Source of the DNA: an uncultured Clostridia bacterium
GTDB taxonomy: Bacteria; Bacillota; Clostridia; Christensenellales; Aristaeellaceae
Direction of reading: 5' to 3'
Length of the DNA: 14,797 nt
Assembly: GCA_934621485.1 (NCBI GenBank)
Contig: CAKTUS010000065.1
Coordinates: 1-14,797, forward strand
Below are positions 13,257-14,797 of the stretch, piece after piece. The number at the start of each line of letters is the position of its first letter. The stretch's first letter is position 1. The position numbers and the translations under genes were made by a program. A model generated the notes under the pieces. That model saw only the letters and a list, made by a program, of their open reading frames with translations. It did no database searches and was not told where the DNA came from.

Positions 13257-13883
13257 TCACTCCTTATCTCCCGTGATATAATAGTCGCAGTACTCGCCGC
13301 CGTCTGCCAGCGTCTGCCTGCGGTGCAGGATACCGTGCTGGAGCGTAATCATCACTTCATCCAGCTCGCAGAACAGCGGCATCAACTCCGAAACGCCCAG
13401 TTTTTCCGCGTATATACAGATGGGGCAGCGGGTGATGCGGTAGTAGCAGGCGCCCTCATACGGCTTTCCGACAAAATCCACCTTGAATGAGGTCGGATAT
13501 TGCTTTTCCTTTTCCGGCGTGTACCACCCGGCGTACTTTACAACACTCTTTTGGTTCTCCGCCTTTCCTTTGGCTGTGTTTAGATCCGTCCTGGCAAAAT
13601 ACCACTTGATGTGATACAGCGAACGGCGCATCATTTCCTGCACGGTTTCCGGCGAAATTCTCTTTTCACTTGCCACATAGGGGGCAACAAAGGCCAATGC
13701 AAAGAGCTCGTTATATGCCATGGGGTTATCGTCGCCAATGTCGTCCGCCTCATCGACCATTTTCCGATAGATCTTTTGGCTCTTTTTCATGATCTCCGCA
13801 GCATAGGCTTTGCCGTATTTCTCCATCAAAACCCTTTTCATAGGCCGCTTAAACATCCAGAAATAAAAACCGTTGTATTTCAT
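13257..13883 (-). CDS. L-2-amino-thiazoline-4-carboxylic acid (ATC) hydrolase family protein
   Basis: A 208-residue cytoplasmic protein with the ATC-hydrolase family layout: an N-terminal helical region, then GWYTPEKEKQYPTSFKVDFV, then Cys153 and Cys156 in TRCPIC, Cys172 in LFCELDE and a final TLADGGEYCDYYI (Cys199). The founding enzyme opens the thiazoline ring of L-ATC in L-cysteine synthesis, but most clostridial members are uncharacterised and the substrate here is not established. Start ATG at 13883 overlaps the TetR stop (ATGA), with GGGAGGAG upstream inside the TetR gene, so the two are translationally coupled. This pairing suggests that the TetR protein controls the enzyme and itself. 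No terminator is seen directly after the stop. Confidence 0.85.
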   Translation of the reverse strand: MKYNGFYFWMFKRPMKRVLMEKYGKAYAAEIMKKSQKIYRKMVDEADDIGDDNPMAYNELFALAFVAPYVASEKRISPETVQEMMRRSLYHIKWYFARTDLNTAKGKAENQKSVVKYAGWYTPEKEKQYPTSFKVDFVGKPYEGACYYRITRCPICIYAEKLGVSELMPLFCELDEVMITLQHGILHRRQTLADGGEYCDYYITGDKE

Positions 13884-14512
13884 GATTCCATCTCCTCCCG
13901 GAACGAATTTACAGAATTGAAAAAAGCAGTCCAGCCTCCGAAATGATATGTCATCAGCGACTTCATGTATTTTTCTGCGGTTTTGGAATCGGGACAGCCG
14001 ATAACCATTCTGCGGTAACTGTCAAACTGCGCGGAGATCAGCAGTCCGAGCAGCCTTTCGTCCATTCCGCCCAATCCCTTCTTGCGAAAAAACGCAATGC
14101 TTTCTTCAATCTTTCTCTGAACAATCCCGTCAAAGGAATGTTCCAGACTGCTTCCCGCACTGCGGCACAGAAGCAGCACCGCTTCTTCATAATGGCTGAA
14201 AATCAAATGAAGGATTGCTGCGGATTCATGCTGCATCAAGGCTTTAAGCCCCTGCAAAAAGTCTGCGTCCGCACCCGAATAATACTCCTCCCTGGCGCTT
14301 TGAAACAGGGCGTCAATCTCATCCAGAAACGGTTTGAGCAGGCACGCAAACAATTCGTTCTTGGATTGATACCGCGTCTGTATTGCGCCGACTGTCACTC
14401 CCGCTTTCTCAGCAATCTTTCTGAGCGACGCACCCGTATAGCCTTTCGTTAAAAACGCCTCCCGTGCGGCAGCCGTGATTTTGTCGTCTAAAGAATGGTT
14501 TCTCAGCGCCAT
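13880..14512 (-). CDS. TetR/AcrR family transcriptional regulator
   Basis: A 210-residue repressor from the ATG at 14512. Residues 10-56 form the TetR helix-turn-helix: KITAAAREAFLTKGYTGASL, then RKIAEKAGVTVGAIQTRY and QSKNELF. The remaining ~150 residues are the ligand-binding, dimerising part and give no clue to the ligand. The frame runs upstream to 14569, but that would place the start in the predicted promoter; the ATG at 14512 fits, with GAGG a few bases upstream. Two contiguous operator-like repeats cover the -10 region, so self-repression is likely. The gene is coupled by a 4-bp overlap to the ATC hydrolase-like gene. The inducer may be a substrate or product of that enzyme, by inference only. 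Confidence 0.9.
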   Translation of the reverse strand: MALRNHSLDDKITAAAREAFLTKGYTGASLRKIAEKAGVTVGAIQTRYQSKNELFACLLKPFLDEIDALFQSAREEYYSGADADFLQGLKALMQHESAAILHLIFSHYEEAVLLLCRSAGSSLEHSFDGIVQRKIEESIAFFRKKGLGGMDERLLGLLISAQFDSYRRMVIGCPDSKTAEKYMKSLMTYHFGGWTAFFNSVNSFREEMES

Positions 14513-14531
14513 ATCCTCGCCTCGCTCATTT

Positions 14532-14561
14532 TGATTACAATGTAATTGATTGCGGTGTAAT
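14532..14561. promoter_or_regulatory. Two contiguous 15-bp operator-like repeats upstream of tetR
   Basis: TGATTACAATGTAAT (14532-14546) is followed at once by TGATTGCGGTGTAAT (14547-14561); 12 of 15 positions agree. The first contains ATTAC-AAT-GTAAT, a perfect inverted repeat as expected of a TetR dimer site; the second is a weaker version. They lie between the -10 and the start codon and touch the -10 box, a position suited to autorepression. Confidence 0.7.
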
Positions 14562-14588
14562 GATAGCAAAACAACGCTCTTTTGTCAA
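14560..14588 (-). promoter_or_regulatory. Promoter of the tetR-ATC hydrolase operon
   Basis: On the minus strand a perfect -35 TTGACA (14583-14588) and a -10 TATCAT (14560-14565) are 17 bp apart. The -10 overlaps the end of the second operator-like repeat. Confidence 0.75.
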
Positions 14589-14596
14589 ACAGGCAG

Positions 14597-14637
14597 AAAA
14601 AAAACCGCTCCGTTTGGCAAATTCCGCTCATGCGGTT
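14597..14637 (-). terminator. Terminator-like hairpin for a minus-strand transcript entering from the right
   Basis: On the minus strand AACCGC (14637-14632) pairs with GCGGTT (14608-14603) and runs into an uninterrupted T-tract (complement of the A-run 14597-14604). The inner loop is 23 nt and can fold further (CCGC/GCGG). It lies just upstream of the tetR promoter, insulating it from whatever minus-strand gene lies beyond the window. Confidence 0.5.
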
Positions 14638-14721
14638 GGCCGCCTCTTTTTCAGCACAGATTGTGTCTCAAGGTTTTTCAACAGCCTTAAATTCACTCAT
14701 TACTCCAAACGGATGCAGCAC

Positions 14722-14796
14722 CAGGGCAACAGCATTTAAGAATCAGCCGAAAAGAATCCGCAAGAAAGAGTCAGGGTCAAGGCAGGCCCAGTAACG
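14722..14796. repeat. Right arm of the exact 75-bp inverted repeat
   Basis: This stretch is the exact reverse complement of 1-75; the final base 14797 is outside the match. It contains no gene and no transposase ORF adjoins it. The DNA just inside (14638-14721) differs from that inside the left arm, so only the 75 bp are shared. Confidence 0.9.
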
Positions 14797-14797
14797 C

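Noticed and set aside
12713..14684. CTGTTGAAAAA at 12716-12726 and its inverted copy at 14674-14684 as transposon ends
   Set aside because: Only 11 bases are shared and no transposase, target duplication or longer similarity accompanies them.
1..14797. CRISPR array or phage defence island
   Set aside because: No regularly spaced direct repeats and no Cas, restriction-modification or toxin-antitoxin pair were found among the frames.

Overview
The window reads as a piece of a Bacillota (Clostridia-type) chromosome, probably a gut or other anaerobe. The clues are strong AGGAGG-type ribosome binding sites, sigma-A-like promoters, a TM1266-family [FeFe]-hydrogenase-associated regulator, a DUF3343 putative Se/S carrier beside an EF2568-type cysteine desulfurase, and an L-2-amino-thiazoline-4-carboxylate (ATC) hydrolase family gene. 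The left half looks GC-rich and dense. The methyltransferase near 9.1-9.8 kb is visibly more AT-rich. The genus cannot be named from the sequence.

Layout, left to right. (1) 1-345: a contig-end repeat and a dispersed repeat abutting a shortened ABC ATPase. (2) 346-2882, minus strand: a four-gene operon of TM1266-like regulator, periplasmic-binding-type substrate-binding protein, permease and ATPase, with a candidate promoter and a ~190-nt leader. (3) 3140-6256, minus strand: a CdaR/PucR-type regulator, an S41 C-terminal-processing peptidase lipoprotein and a secreted PepSY-like protein. (4) 6478-7965: a cysteine desulfurase and DUF3343, divergently transcribed from an 81-bp gap. (5) 7966-8792: no intact gene; a bidirectional terminator-like hairpin and a frameshifted ISAs1-like transposase remnant. 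(6) 8754-8931: tRNA-Leu(UAA) with its promoter and terminator. (7) 9126-9779: an AT-rich SAM methyltransferase, followed by about 770 bp of hairpin-rich non-coding DNA. (8) 10549-12687, minus strand: GNAT pseudogene, 4-TM membrane protein, O6-alkylguanine-DNA alkyltransferase and HD-domain protein in one tight operon. (9) 12688-13256: non-coding, with a second copy of the dispersed repeat. (10) 13257-14512, minus strand: a translationally coupled TetR regulator and ATC-hydrolase-like gene, with a TTGACA promoter and two contiguous 15-bp operator-like repeats. (11) 14597-14797: a terminator-like hairpin and an exact 75-bp inverted copy of the left end.

How the genes work together. The left operon looks like an uptake system tied to [FeFe]-hydrogenase biology through its first gene; that link is inference from family names. 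The desulfurase and DUF3343 are a plausible sulfur or selenium mobilising pair. The CdaR-S41-PepSY cluster suggests regulated envelope proteolysis. The right third looks like accessory DNA: small stand-alone enzymes, a decayed transposase, a decayed acetyltransferase and repeats. I see no CRISPR array, rRNA, phage module or complete mobile element. The best leads for something undescribed are the TM1266-linked transporter, the dispersed repeat whose two copies resemble each other in the same reading frame, and the hairpin cluster after the methyltransferase.
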